From: Sinorhizobium saheli
GTDB taxonomy: Bacteria > Pseudomonadota > Alphaproteobacteria > Rhizobiales > Rhizobiaceae
Reading direction: 5' to 3'
Assembly: GCF_001651875.1 (NCBI RefSeq)
Contig: NZ_LNQB01000066.1
Span: forward strand, 1-64,000
DNA length: 64,000 nucleotides
Below the pieces are notes generated by a model, which had not been told where the DNA came from, made no database searches, and saw only the letters and a list, made by a program, of their open reading frames with translations. Positions 46,634 to 55,011 of the stretch are shown piece after piece. Each line of letters opens with the position of its first letter. Position 1 is the stretch's first letter. Position numbers and translations under genes: made by a program.

Positions 46634-47658
46634 CGTGTCTCCGTCACCTTGTTGAGGCTCGCGGGGGCGTCGGGGTCGAGGCCGCGCGAGCGAGACCAAG
46701 CTTCGACGAAGCCGTAGAACGGCAGGATCAGCGCCAGCGCGTCGGTGAGCGGATGTCCGGTCTCGACGAAAGGCAGGCGCTTCGCCTTCGTCGCCCGGGC
46801 CGAGGTCACGTGCACGACCGCGCCCTTGGCGCTCATGCCGTCGGCGATATCGGCGACCGAGGCCTCGGCCGCATCGCGTGCGGCAAGGACCAGCACCGGG
46901 AACCGCGGGCCGACGAGCGCCACCGGTCCGTGCAGCACCTCCGCCGCGGAATAGGCCTCGGCATGCATGCCCGACGTCTCCTTGAACTTCAGCGCCGCTT
47001 CGCTGGCGATCGCGAGCGCCGGGCCGCGGCCGAGCACGTAAAGCGATTCGGCTTCGCCGAGATCGGCGGCGAAATCCTGCCAATCGAGCTTCACCGCCCT
47101 GGCGAACTGGTTCGGCAGGTCGGCGACCGCCCGCTTGAGCCCCGCGTCGCCGGTCCATTCGCCGAGGACGGCAAGGCCCGCAACGACAGAGTTGACGTAG
47201 GACTTGGTCGCCGCGACGGCGATTTCGGGGCCGGCGAGGATATCGAGCGGGTGGGTGCAGGCCGCCGCGATCGGCGAAGGCAGCGTGTTCGTGAGCGCGA
47301 TCGAGACGGCGCCGGCGCGGGTCGCGGCTTGAGCCATGGCGACGATGTCCGGGCTCTTGCCCGACTGCGAGATGGCAATCGCCGCGGCCCCGCCGAGCTT
47401 CAGCTCCGCGCCGTAGATCGAGGCAAGCGACGGCCCGAGCGAGGCGACGGGGCGGCCGGCCGAAAGCTCGATCGCATATTTCAGGAACAGGGCGGCGTGG
47501 TCGGAGGAACCGCGGGCGATCGTCACGAGAAAGGCCGGGTCCTTGGCGCGAAGGGCGGCGCCGGCGGCGGCGAGTGCTGCGGCCGAACGCTCCAGCAACC
47601 GGGCGGCGGCCTCGGGAATCTCGTCGATCTCGCGCCGCATGTTGGTCTGCATGGTCAT
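46630..47658 (-). CDS. SIS-domain glucosamine-6-phosphate deaminase (NagB-II/AgaS-like)
   Basis: This 342-residue protein has two SIS sugar-isomerase domains: TIARGSSDHAALFLKYAIE through ISQSGKSPD in the first, and YVLGRGPALAIASEAALKFKETSGMHAEAYSAAEVLHGP in the second. This matches the GlmS-isomerase-like deaminases (NagB-II), not hexameric NagB, and there is no glutaminase domain. It probably converts GlcN-6-P to fructose-6-P and ammonia. Two possible starts (47658 and 47652) share an AGGAAAGGA ribosome site. The GntR gene lies 68 bp upstream on the same strand. Confidence 0.88.
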   Translation of the reverse strand: MTMQTNMRREIDEIPEAAARLLERSAAALAAAGAALRAKDPAFLVTIARGSSDHAALFLKYAIELSAGRPVASLGPSLASIYGAELKLGGAAAIAISQSGKSPDIVAMAQAATRAGAVSIALTNTLPSPIAAACTHPLDILAGPEIAVAATKSYVNSVVAGLAVLGEWTGDAGLKRAVADLPNQFARAVKLDWQDFAADLGEAESLYVLGRGPALAIASEAALKFKETSGMHAEAYSAAEVLHGPVALVGPRFPVLVLAARDAAEASVADIADGMSAKGAVVHVTSARATKAKRLPFVETGHPLTDALALILPFYGFVEAWSRSRGLDPDAPASLNKVTETR

Positions 47659-47726
47659 GTCCTTTCCTGGATCGCGCTGATCCCGGTGCCGATCCGCGCA
47701 ATCGAAGCTTATGAGTTAGGGCGGTT

Positions 47727-48491
47727 TCAGCTTTCGGGAATTGTCAGTTCCGCGACAAAATCATAGGCGTCGCCGCGGTAGAGCGAGCGGGTGAACTCGA
47801 CGACGCGCCCGGATGCGAGATAGGAGATGCGCTCGATCGAGAGACCGGCCGCGCCGACGGCAACGCCGAGCATAGAGGCGTCGGGATCCTTGATGTTGCA
47901 GGCGGAGATGCGCTGCACCGCGCGCACCGGCCGGGCATTCTTCTTCTCGAGCTCGGCATAGAGCGACGAGGTGACGACAAGCGGGTCGGGAACGAATTCC
48001 GCCGAGACGCAGGCGCGCTCGATCGCAAGCGGCATGTCGTCGGCGATGCGCAGCCGCCCGAGACGGGCGACCAGTGCGCCGGCCGCAAGCCCGAGCGTCA
48101 TCATCTCGTCGGGCGAGGGATGGAAGAGCCCCCGCTCCAGCCACTCCGCCCGCGCGTTGAGGCCGCGGCGGGCCATGTCCTCGGTAAACGAGGTAAGCCG
48201 CGAGAGCGATTGCTCGACGCGCGAGACGGGCCGCACGACGAAGGTGCCGGAGCCGTGCCGGCGCACCAGCAGGCCGTCGCGCACGAGGTCGTCGACGGCC
48301 TTGCGCACCGTGACGCGGCTGACATTGGCATAGTCGGCGAGGTCCCTCTCGGGCGGCAGCGCGTCGCCGTGATTGAGCTTGCCGGAGAGTATCGCGTCCT
48401 CGAGCGACTGGCGGAGCTTGAGATAAAGCGGGCCCGCGCCTCCCGACTGCAGGCCTTCGAGCGGCAGGATGGCGGCAAGCTGCTCGTTCAT
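47727..48491 (-). CDS. GntR/HutC-family regulator of amino-sugar genes
   Basis: This 254-residue protein has an N-terminal winged HTH (GDALPPERDLADYANVSRVTVRKAVDDLVRDGLLVRRHGSGTFV, about 40-88) and a C-terminal UTRA ligand domain, as in NagR/YvoA and DasR. Such proteins bind amino-sugar phosphates. Its ATG overlaps the stop of the upstream BadF-type kinase. Two near-identical 17-bp sites in the 49373-49570 gap are likely targets. Confidence 0.9.
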   Translation of the reverse strand: MNEQLAAILPLEGLQSGGAGPLYLKLRQSLEDAILSGKLNHGDALPPERDLADYANVSRVTVRKAVDDLVRDGLLVRRHGSGTFVVRPVSRVEQSLSRLTSFTEDMARRGLNARAEWLERGLFHPSPDEMMTLGLAAGALVARLGRLRIADDMPLAIERACVSAEFVPDPLVVTSSLYAELEKKNARPVRAVQRISACNIKDPDASMLGVAVGAAGLSIERISYLASGRVVEFTRSLYRGDAYDFVAELTIPES

Positions 48492-49372
48492 GCAACGACC
48501 TCCGGCCGGGAGCCGAAGCGGACGGCCGCAAGCGCCACGGCCCCCGTCAGCGCATCGGCCTCGGCCTCGACGAAGAGCGGCTGGTGGCGCTCGGCAAGCC
48601 AGGGACGGTAAAGTGCCGCGAGCCCGCCGAGCAGGCAAATCGTCCGGCTTCCCCGGGCGACGACCACGTCGAGCGCCTCGTCGACGGTGGTCGCGGCGGC
48701 CTTGAGGAGGCGGAGTGCCACCGGATCGCCGCGCCCGGCACAGTCGAAGACGCGCGGCGCATAGCGGCCGAACTCGCCGGGCTTGGCGAGGCGGGCGAAA
48801 TCGACGAGATCGCGCGGATCGTTGTTGAACTCGGCCAGGACCGATTGGGTGACGGCCGAACTTTCGTGGATGCCGTCGAAGGCAAGCAGGCTTTCCTGCA
48901 GCAAGGCATGGCCGATGCGCGCGCCGCTGCCGTGGTCGCCGACGGTGAAGCCCCAGCCGCCGATGTAGCGCACCTTGTCGCCCTCACGTGCGATATAGAT
49001 GGTGCCGGTTCCGAGGATGGCGACGGCGCCGTCCTTGTCGCCGAGCGCGCCCTGCAGCGCGATCAGCCCGTCCGATTCGATTTCGGCGGCGGCAAAGGGA
49101 AGCCGCCTCTTCACATAATGGACGGCATCGCCGACATTATGCCCGGCGACGCCGAGAATCGCCCGCGCTTCGGCGATGCCGGCCGGATCGAGACCCGCGT
49201 CCTGGAAGGCGGCCCGTGCCGCGTCGGCGATATGCTGCAGCGCCGTCTCGGGATCGGTTAGAATGTTGGCGGCGCCGGCCTTGCCGCGGCCGAGAATTCG
49301 GCCGTCCGAAGCCGCGACTGCCGCGCGGCAGCTCGTTCCGCCTCCATCGATTCCGATCAGGTAAGACGCCAT
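48488..49372 (-). CDS. BadF/BadG-family amino-sugar kinase (MurK-like)
   Basis: This 294-residue ATPase/kinase begins MASYLIGIDGGGTSCRAAVA with the phosphate 1 motif. It contains ILGTGTIYIA and GWGFTVGDHGSGARIGHALLQE, as in BadF-type N-acetylglucosamine kinases. In Clostridium acetobutylicum a member of this family, MurK, phosphorylates both MurNAc and GlcNAc. Adjacent murQ makes the same role likely here. It overlaps the GntR gene at its stop (ATGA). It is the first gene of the left arm of the divergent cluster. Confidence 0.88.
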   Translation of the reverse strand: MASYLIGIDGGGTSCRAAVAASDGRILGRGKAGAANILTDPETALQHIADAARAAFQDAGLDPAGIAEARAILGVAGHNVGDAVHYVKRRLPFAAAEIESDGLIALQGALGDKDGAVAILGTGTIYIAREGDKVRYIGGWGFTVGDHGSGARIGHALLQESLLAFDGIHESSAVTQSVLAEFNNDPRDLVDFARLAKPGEFGRYAPRVFDCAGRGDPVALRLLKAAATTVDEALDVVVARGSRTICLLGGLAALYRPWLAERHQPLFVEAEADALTGAVALAAVRFGSRPEVVA

Positions 49373-49393
49373 GGGTACCTCCGTTTCCTCAAG

Positions 49394-49410
49394 ATACCAA
49401 AAAAATACCA
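49394..49410. promoter_or_regulatory. GntR-type operator, left copy
   Basis: ATACC-A7-TACCA lies 21 bp before the kinase ATG. Its reverse complement, TGGTA-T7-GGTAT, matches the right copy at 16 of 17 positions. It is a probable binding site of the neighbouring GntR protein. Confidence 0.75.
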
Positions 49411-49528
49411 TTAACCAAGCATGATTTCCGGCGAAGATTGACAATTCCATGCATACAATTGTTTTTATTGAAGAATTTTATCTACAGCGCGCTTTCTCTC
49501 ATCAAAAGTTAAATTTCTCCTAGACAAG

Positions 49529-49545
49529 TGGTATTTTTTTGGCAT
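49529..49545. promoter_or_regulatory. GntR-type operator, right copy
   Basis: TGGTA-T7-GGCAT lies 25 bp before the murQ ATG. Together with the left copy it forms a mirror-image pair 118 bp apart inside the divergent promoter region. Confidence 0.75.
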
Positions 49546-49570
49546 TAATTCTCGGAGAGGAGAACGAACG

Positions 49571-50467
49571 ATGCCGCCTGCAGGGACCGAAGAGCGCCAC
49601 GACGATGCCAGGGGCCTGGATGTGATGCATCCGGCGCCTGCCCTTCGCCTGCTCGCCAGCGGGCAGCAGGCGGCGGCGAAGTCCGTCGACCGGGCGATCG
49701 AGGCGATCGCCGCGGCCGCGGATCTCGCCGCGAAGGTTCTCGCCGCCGGCGGGCGGCTCGCCTATGCGGGGGCCGGAAGCTCCGGCCTGATGGCCATGGC
49801 GGATGCGCTCGAGCTTCCGGGCACCTACGGCATCCCCAAGGAACAGATCGTCATCCTCCTGGCCGGCGGCGCCCAGAGCCTCGGCGATCTCGCCGGCGGT
49901 TACGAGGACGACACGGAGCTCGCACGCGCCGACGTGCGGAATGCCGGCATCACGGCCGGCGACTGCCTGGTCTCCGTTTCCGCCAGCGGCTCCACTCCCT
50001 ATGCGCTTGCCGCGGCCGACGAGGCGAGAAAGCGCGGCGCCAGGGTCATCGCGGTCGCAAACAATGCCGGCGCGGCCCTTTTCGACGGAGCCGACGTCTC
50101 GATCCTGCTCGAGACGCCGCCGGAGGTCGTGTCCGGTTCGACGCGCATGGGTGCGGGAACGGCGCAGAAGATCGCCTTCAACATGTTCTCGACGATGGTC
50201 GGCATCCATCTCGGCCATGTGCTCGACGGCCACATGGTCAATCTGCGCGCCGACAACATCAAGCTGCGCGGCCGCGCGATCCGCATCGTCTCCGACATTA
50301 CCGGCGTCGACGCCGCCGAGGCGGGCAGTCTGATCGCCCGGGCCTCCGGCTCCGTCAAGCTGGCGATCCTGCTCGCGTCGGGCGCGGGCGACGTCGCCGA
50401 GGCCGAAGCCGCACTGGACGAGGCCGACCAGAATTTGCGCCGGGCGATCGCCATCGTCCGGAGCTGA
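49571..50467 (+). CDS. murQ: N-acetylmuramic acid 6-phosphate etherase
   Basis: MurQ cleaves MurNAc-6-P into GlcNAc-6-P and D-lactate. The 298 residues contain one SIS domain with GAGSSGLMAMADALELPGTYG and LLAGGAQSLGDLAGGYEDD, where the glutamates used in catalysis lie, and VSVSASGSTPYALAA. EVVSGSTRMGAGTAQKIAFNMFSTM follows. The gene has a strong GAGAGGAGA ribosome site and starts the right-hand arm, followed by a sugar ABC transporter. Confidence 0.95.
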   Translation: MPPAGTEERHDDARGLDVMHPAPALRLLASGQQAAAKSVDRAIEAIAAAADLAAKVLAAGGRLAYAGAGSSGLMAMADALELPGTYGIPKEQIVILLAGGAQSLGDLAGGYEDDTELARADVRNAGITAGDCLVSVSASGSTPYALAAADEARKRGARVIAVANNAGAALFDGADVSILLETPPEVVSGSTRMGAGTAQKIAFNMFSTMVGIHLGHVLDGHMVNLRADNIKLRGRAIRIVSDITGVDAAEAGSLIARASGSVKLAILLASGAGDVAEAEAALDEADQNLRRAIAIVRS

Positions 50468-50523
50468 ACGATAAACCGGGATCCAAACCGCGCCACCGAG
50501 CGCTCAAAACTGGGAGAACCTGA

Positions 50524-51783
50524 ATGACCCGCAACACCATGAAAGGCTTGCTGCTCGCCTCGAGCATTCTCGGCTCGGCCGGGCTTGCTGAGGCGCAGGA
50601 CGTGACGCTCACCATCGAGAGCTGGCGCAACGACGACCTGGCGATCTGGCAGGAGAAGCTGATCCCGGCCTTCGAGGCGAAGAACCCGGGCATCAAGGTG
50701 GTCTTCTCGCCCTCCGCCCCGACCGAATACAACGCGGCCCTGAACGCCAAGCTCGACGCCGGCTCCGCGGGCGACCTCATCACCTGCCGGCCGTTCGACG
50801 CCTCCCTCGAACTCTACAACAAGAAGCATCTCGCCGACCTGTCGGGTCTCGCCGGCATGGAGAACTTCTCCGACGTCGCCAAGTCCGCCTGGACGACCGA
50901 TGACGGCAAAACGACCTTCTGCGTGCCGATGGCCTCGGTCATCCACGGCTTCATCTACAACAAGGACGCCTTCGACCAGCTCAAGCTTGCCGTGCCGACG
51001 ACGGAAGAGGAATTCTTTGCCGTCCTCGACAAGATCAAGGCCGACGGCAACTACATCCCGATGGCGATGGGCACCAAGGATCTCTGGGAAGCCGCGACCA
51101 TGGGCTACCAGAACATCGGCCCGAACTACTGGAAGGGCGAGGAGGGCCGTTTAGCGCTGATCAAGGGCGAGCAGAAGCTCACCGACGACGCCTGGGTCGA
51201 GCCCTACCGGGTGCTTGCCAAGTGGAAGGACTACCTTGGCGACGGCTTCGAGGCGCAGACCTATCCGGACAGCCAGAACCTCTTCACCCTCGGCCGTGCG
51301 GCGATCTATCCGGCCGGCTCGTGGGAAATCGCCGGCTTCAACACGCAGGCGCAGTTCAAGATGGGCGCCTTCCCGCCGCCGGTGAAGAAGGCGGGCGACA
51401 CCTGCTACATCTCCGACCACAACGACATCGGCATCGGCCTCAACGCCAAGAGCCCGAATGCGGAGGCGGCCAAGACCTTCCTGACCTGGGTCGCGTCGCC
51501 CGAATTCGCGGAGATCTACGCCAACGCGCTCCCCGGCTTCTTCAGCCTCAACTCGACGGCGGTGAAGATGACCGACCCGCTCGCCCAGGAATTCGTCTCA
51601 TGGCGTGAGAAGTGCAAGTCGACGATCCGCTCGACCTACCAGATCCTGTCGCGCGGCACGCCGAACCTCGAAAACGAGACCTGGGTGGCCTCTGCCAACG
51701 TCATCAACGGCACTGAGAAGCCGGAAGACGCCGCCAAGAAGCTGCAGGAAGGCCTCGACAGCTGGTACAAGCCGGCGAAGTGA
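50524..51783 (+). CDS. Sugar ABC transporter substrate-binding protein
   Basis: This 419-residue protein of family SBP_bac_1 (MalE/UgpB-like) has a signal peptide with cleavage after GLAEA (residue about 24). The mature start is QDVTLTIESWRNDDLAIWQEKLIPAFEAKNPGIKV, which is typical. Binding-site aromatics include WGY-type residues such as NYWKGEEGRL and GSWEIAGF. It lies 56 bp after murQ, and the operon context points to an amino sugar or murein-derived glycan as ligand. A stem-loop follows its stop codon, as is usual for highly expressed binding-protein genes. Confidence 0.92.
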   Translation: MTRNTMKGLLLASSILGSAGLAEAQDVTLTIESWRNDDLAIWQEKLIPAFEAKNPGIKVVFSPSAPTEYNAALNAKLDAGSAGDLITCRPFDASLELYNKKHLADLSGLAGMENFSDVAKSAWTTDDGKTTFCVPMASVIHGFIYNKDAFDQLKLAVPTTEEEFFAVLDKIKADGNYIPMAMGTKDLWEAATMGYQNIGPNYWKGEEGRLALIKGEQKLTDDAWVEPYRVLAKWKDYLGDGFEAQTYPDSQNLFTLGRAAIYPAGSWEIAGFNTQAQFKMGAFPPPVKKAGDTCYISDHNDIGIGLNAKSPNAEAAKTFLTWVASPEFAEIYANALPGFFSLNSTAVKMTDPLAQEFVSWREKCKSTIRSTYQILSRGTPNLENETWVASANVINGTEKPEDAAKKLQEGLDSWYKPAK

Positions 51784-51788
51784 GCCAC

Positions 51789-51820
51789 AGGGGCGCGTGG
51801 CGATCCGGCCGCGCGCCCCT
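51789..51820 (+). terminator. Hairpin after the binding-protein gene
   Basis: AGGGGCGCG (51789-51797) pairs with CGCGCCCCT (51812-51820). There is no T-run. It probably protects the binding-protein mRNA or partly reduces read-through to the permease genes. Confidence 0.55.
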
Positions 51821-52133
51821 CTCCGGGTTGCCAGTTGAGGCGGCGGAGCGGCGCAAAGCAAGATGAAGTGCGCCGCGTGAGGAACAGGCGGCCGTCTTCA
51901 TGCGAGCGATCGCAACGAACCCGACGCCGCTTTCCGCCCTTGGGGGCGCTAGGGCATTTTGCAGTCAGGTGGAATCGCCTGACGTCGCACAAATGCGGCA
52001 AAACAAACGGAAAGAGCGGTGGCGCGAACGCATGTGAGCGCATCCGGCTCTGGAGCCATGGCGGCAGACGCGCCGCATTTCGAGCGACATCGAGGCTGGC
52101 CGGGAGCCAGCGATCAGGACGGGCCAGAGGCCG
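51821..52133. other. Gap with dispersed repeat inside the ABC operon
   Basis: This 313-bp stretch lies between the binding-protein and first permease genes. It contains the hairpin module at 51961-51988 (26/28 match to 15881-15908) and the 33-bp module at 52013-52045. The rest shows no gene. Its insertion inside an operon is unusual. Confidence 0.6.
51961..52045. repeat. Dispersed mosaic repeat with two modules
   Basis: Module 1 (51961-51988) forms a stem with CAGTCAGG and CCTGACG. Module 2 (52013-52045) is the exact inverse of 8229-8261. The pair suggests that the two modules are parts of one larger mosaic element. Confidence 0.75.
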
Positions 52134-53081
52134 ATGAAATCACGCGAAACCACCATGGACGCCAGCGCGCTCAAGCGCCCCCGCCGTTGGCATATCCTCG
52201 TCTTCCTGCTGCCGGCTCTCGCCGTCTACACGGCGGTGATGATCCTGCCGCTGATCGAGACGCTGCGCCAGTCCTTCTACAACACGGTCGACGGCCAATA
52301 TGCCTTCGTGGGCTTGAGCAATTTCAAGGTGCTGTTCGGCGATCCGCGCTGGGCGGCGGATTTCTGGAACGCGCTTCGCAACAATTTCGTCTTCTTCCTG
52401 ATCCACATGGCGGTGCAGAACCCGATCGGCATCGCGCTCGCCGCCATGCTGTCGATCCCGAAGCTGCGCTTCAGCGCCTTCTACCGCACGGCGATCTTCC
52501 TGCCGACGCTCCTCTCCTTCGTCATCGTCGGCTTCATCTGGAAGCTGATCCTATCGCCGATCTGGGGCGTGGCGCCTTACCTCATGGACCTCGTCGGGAT
52601 GAAATGGCTGTTCGCGCCCTGGCTCGGGCGGCCCGACTCGGCGCTGATCGCGGTGTCGCTGATCTCGGTCTGGCAATATGTCGGCATCCCGATGATGCTG
52701 ATCTATGCGGCCCTCCTCAACATCCCGGACGAGGTGATCGAGGCGGCGGAGCTCGACGGCGTCACCGGCTGGAGCCAGTTCTGGAAGATCAAGCTGCCGC
52801 TGATCCTGCCGGCGATCGGCATCGTCTCGATCCTCACCTTCGTCGGCAACTTCAACGCCTTCGACCTGATCTACACGGTCCAGGGGGCGCTCGCCGGCCC
52901 GGACGGCTCGACGGACATCCTTGGCACGCTCCTCTACCGCACCTTCTTCGGTTTCCAGCTCCAGCTCGGCGACCGCTCGATGGGCGCGACGATCGCGGCG
53001 ATCATGTTCCTGATCATCCTCGCAGGCGTCTCGCTCTACCTCTTCGTCATCCAGCGCCGCATGCGCCGCTACCAGTTCTGA
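52134..53081 (+). CDS. Sugar ABC transporter permease (MalF type)
   Basis: This 315-residue permease has six membrane helices, and its EAA loop reads EVIEAAELDGVTGWSQFWKIKLPLILP. It would form the transport channel with the next permease. The start at 52134 is listed; the ATG at 52155 (MDASAL) is a plausible alternative. It resembles the MalF/UgpA-type carbohydrate permeases. Confidence 0.93.
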   Translation: MKSRETTMDASALKRPRRWHILVFLLPALAVYTAVMILPLIETLRQSFYNTVDGQYAFVGLSNFKVLFGDPRWAADFWNALRNNFVFFLIHMAVQNPIGIALAAMLSIPKLRFSAFYRTAIFLPTLLSFVIVGFIWKLILSPIWGVAPYLMDLVGMKWLFAPWLGRPDSALIAVSLISVWQYVGIPMMLIYAALLNIPDEVIEAAELDGVTGWSQFWKIKLPLILPAIGIVSILTFVGNFNAFDLIYTVQGALAGPDGSTDILGTLLYRTFFGFQLQLGDRSMGATIAAIMFLIILAGVSLYLFVIQRRMRRYQF

Positions 53082-53092
53082 GGAGGAAAGAC

Positions 53093-53932
53093 ATGTCGAA
53101 AGCACGCACCTCCATCGTCCGCACCGGCGCCGTCCACGCCGCGCTGATCGCCTATACGCTCGTCGCGCTGTTTCCGGTGTTTCTCACGATCGCCAACTCG
53201 TTCAAGAGCCGCAACGCGATCTTTCGCGAGCCGCTGGCGATCCCGACGCCCGAGACGTTCAGCCTGATCGGCTACGAGACGGTGCTGAAGCAGGGCGATT
53301 TCCTCGGCTATTTCCAGAACAGCCTCGTGGTCACCGTCGTGTCGATCGCGCTCGTCCTGCTCTTCGGCGCCATGGCCGCCTTCGCGCTCTCCGAATATCG
53401 CTTCCGCGGCAATACGCTGATGGGCCTCTACCTGGCGCTCGGCATCATGATCCCGATCCGCCTCGGCACGGTTGCGATCCTGCAGGGCATGGTGGCGGCC
53501 AACCTCGTCAACACGCTGACGGCACTGATCCTCGTCTATACGGCGCAGGGCCTGCCGCTCGCGGTCTTCATCCTGTCGGAGTTCATGCGCACCGTCTCGG
53601 ACGATCTGAAGAACGCCGGGCGCATCGACGGGCTTTCCGAATATGCGATCTTCTTCCGGCTGGTGCTGCCGCTCGTGCGGCCCGCCATGGCGACGGTCGC
53701 CGTCTTCACCATGATCCCGATCTGGAACGACCTCTGGTTCCCGCTGATCCTCGCGCCGGCGGAGACGACGAAGACCGTGACCCTCGGCTCGCAGATCTTC
53801 ATCGGCCAGTTCGTCACCAACTGGAACGCGGTGCTCTCGGCACTGTCGCTGGCGATCTTCCCGGTCCTCGTCCTCTACGTGATCTTCTCGCGGCAATTGA
53901 TCCGCGGCATCACCGCAGGAGCAGTCAAGTGA
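53093..53932 (+). CDS. Sugar ABC transporter permease (MalG type)
   Basis: This 279-residue permease has six helices and the EAA loop DLKNAGRIDGLSEYAIFFRLVLPLVRP. The GAGGAGGAAAG ribosome site precedes the ATG. It starts 11 bp after the first permease, and its stop overlaps the GTG of the oxidoreductase gene (GTGA). It pairs with the MalF-like protein. Confidence 0.94.
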   Translation: MSKARTSIVRTGAVHAALIAYTLVALFPVFLTIANSFKSRNAIFREPLAIPTPETFSLIGYETVLKQGDFLGYFQNSLVVTVVSIALVLLFGAMAAFALSEYRFRGNTLMGLYLALGIMIPIRLGTVAILQGMVAANLVNTLTALILVYTAQGLPLAVFILSEFMRTVSDDLKNAGRIDGLSEYAIFFRLVLPLVRPAMATVAVFTMIPIWNDLWFPLILAPAETTKTVTLGSQIFIGQFVTNWNAVLSALSLAIFPVLVLYVIFSRQLIRGITAGAVK

Positions 53933-54993
53933 ACTCATCGGCACCCCAGATCCGCGTGCTCGTCGCCGGCCTCGGCAATATGGGACGCAGCCACGCGCTC
54001 GCCTACCACGAAAACCCCGGCTTCGAGATCGCCGGCCTCGTCAACCGGTCCGAGGTCGCGCTGCCGGAAGCGCTCTCCGGCTATGAGATCAGGCCGTCCT
54101 TCCGGGATGCGCTCCTCGAGTTCCGGCCGGAGCTCTGCTCGATCAACACCTACTCGGACAGCCATGCCGCCTATGCGGTGACGGCCATGGAGGCCGGCTG
54201 CCATGTCTTCGTCGAGAAGCCGCTCGCGACCACGGTCGCCGATGCCGAGCGGGTCGTCGCCTGCGCGCGGGCGAACGGCCGCAAGCTCGTCGTCGGCTAT
54301 ATCCTGCGCCACCACCCGTCCTGGATGCGGCTGATCGCCGAGGCGCGCAAGCTCGGCCCGCCCTATGTGTTCCGCATGAACCTGAACCAGCAGTCGAGCG
54401 GGGCGACCTGGGAGACGCACAAGTCGCTGATGCAGACGACGGCGCCGATCGTCGACTGCGGCGTCCACTATGTCGATGTCATGTGCCAGATCACCGACGC
54501 GAGGCCCGTCGAGGTGCGCGGCATGGGTTTGAGGCTCTCCGACGAGATCGCCCCGGACATGTACAATTACGGCCACCTCCAGGTCCTCTTCGAGGACGGC
54601 TCGGTCGGCTGGTACGAGGCCGGCTGGGGGCCGATGATGTCGGAGACCGCCTTCTTCGTGAAGGACGTCATCTCGCCGAAAGGTTCGGTCTCGATCGTCA
54701 TGGACGACAAGGCGAGGTCCGACGATATCGACATGCACACCAGGACCGCCGTCATCCGGCTGCACGGTGCGGCGACCGGGCGCGACGGCCGGTTCATCGA
54801 GGCCGACGAGGACCTGGCGATGGAGGGCGAGCCCGGCCATCAGGAACTCTGCGACCGCGAGCAGGCCTTCGTGCTCAGGGCCATCCGCGAAGACATCAAT
54901 CTCGACCGGCACATGGAGGACGCGGTGCAGTCGCTGAAGATCTGCCTCGCGGCCGACGAAAGCGTGCGCACCGGCAAGCCGGTGAAGCTTTAA
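53929..54993 (+). CDS. Gfo/Idh/MocA-family oxidoreductase
   Basis: This 354-residue NAD(P)-dependent dehydrogenase has the Rossmann motif VAGLGNMGRSHALAYHE at the N-terminus and the EKPLATT motif with the catalytic lysine near residue 100. It begins with GTG four bases before the permease stop, with AGGAG eight bases upstream. Its place inside the ABC operon suggests that the imported sugar, or a derivative such as an oxidised or inositol-like compound, is its substrate. This is the least explained member of the cluster. Confidence 0.9.
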   Translation: MNSSAPQIRVLVAGLGNMGRSHALAYHENPGFEIAGLVNRSEVALPEALSGYEIRPSFRDALLEFRPELCSINTYSDSHAAYAVTAMEAGCHVFVEKPLATTVADAERVVACARANGRKLVVGYILRHHPSWMRLIAEARKLGPPYVFRMNLNQQSSGATWETHKSLMQTTAPIVDCGVHYVDVMCQITDARPVEVRGMGLRLSDEIAPDMYNYGHLQVLFEDGSVGWYEAGWGPMMSETAFFVKDVISPKGSVSIVMDDKARSDDIDMHTRTAVIRLHGAATGRDGRFIEADEDLAMEGEPGHQELCDREQAFVLRAIREDINLDRHMEDAVQSLKICLAADESVRTGKPVKL

Positions 54994-55011
54994 TTTCGAA
55001 GAGGGCGACAC

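Noticed and set aside
52019-53092. N-terminal 358-residue extension of the second sugar permease frame
   Set aside because: The frame before the ATG at 53093 overlaps the first permease gene and reads as arginine/histidine-rich noise; the true start has a GAGGAGGAAAG ribosome site.
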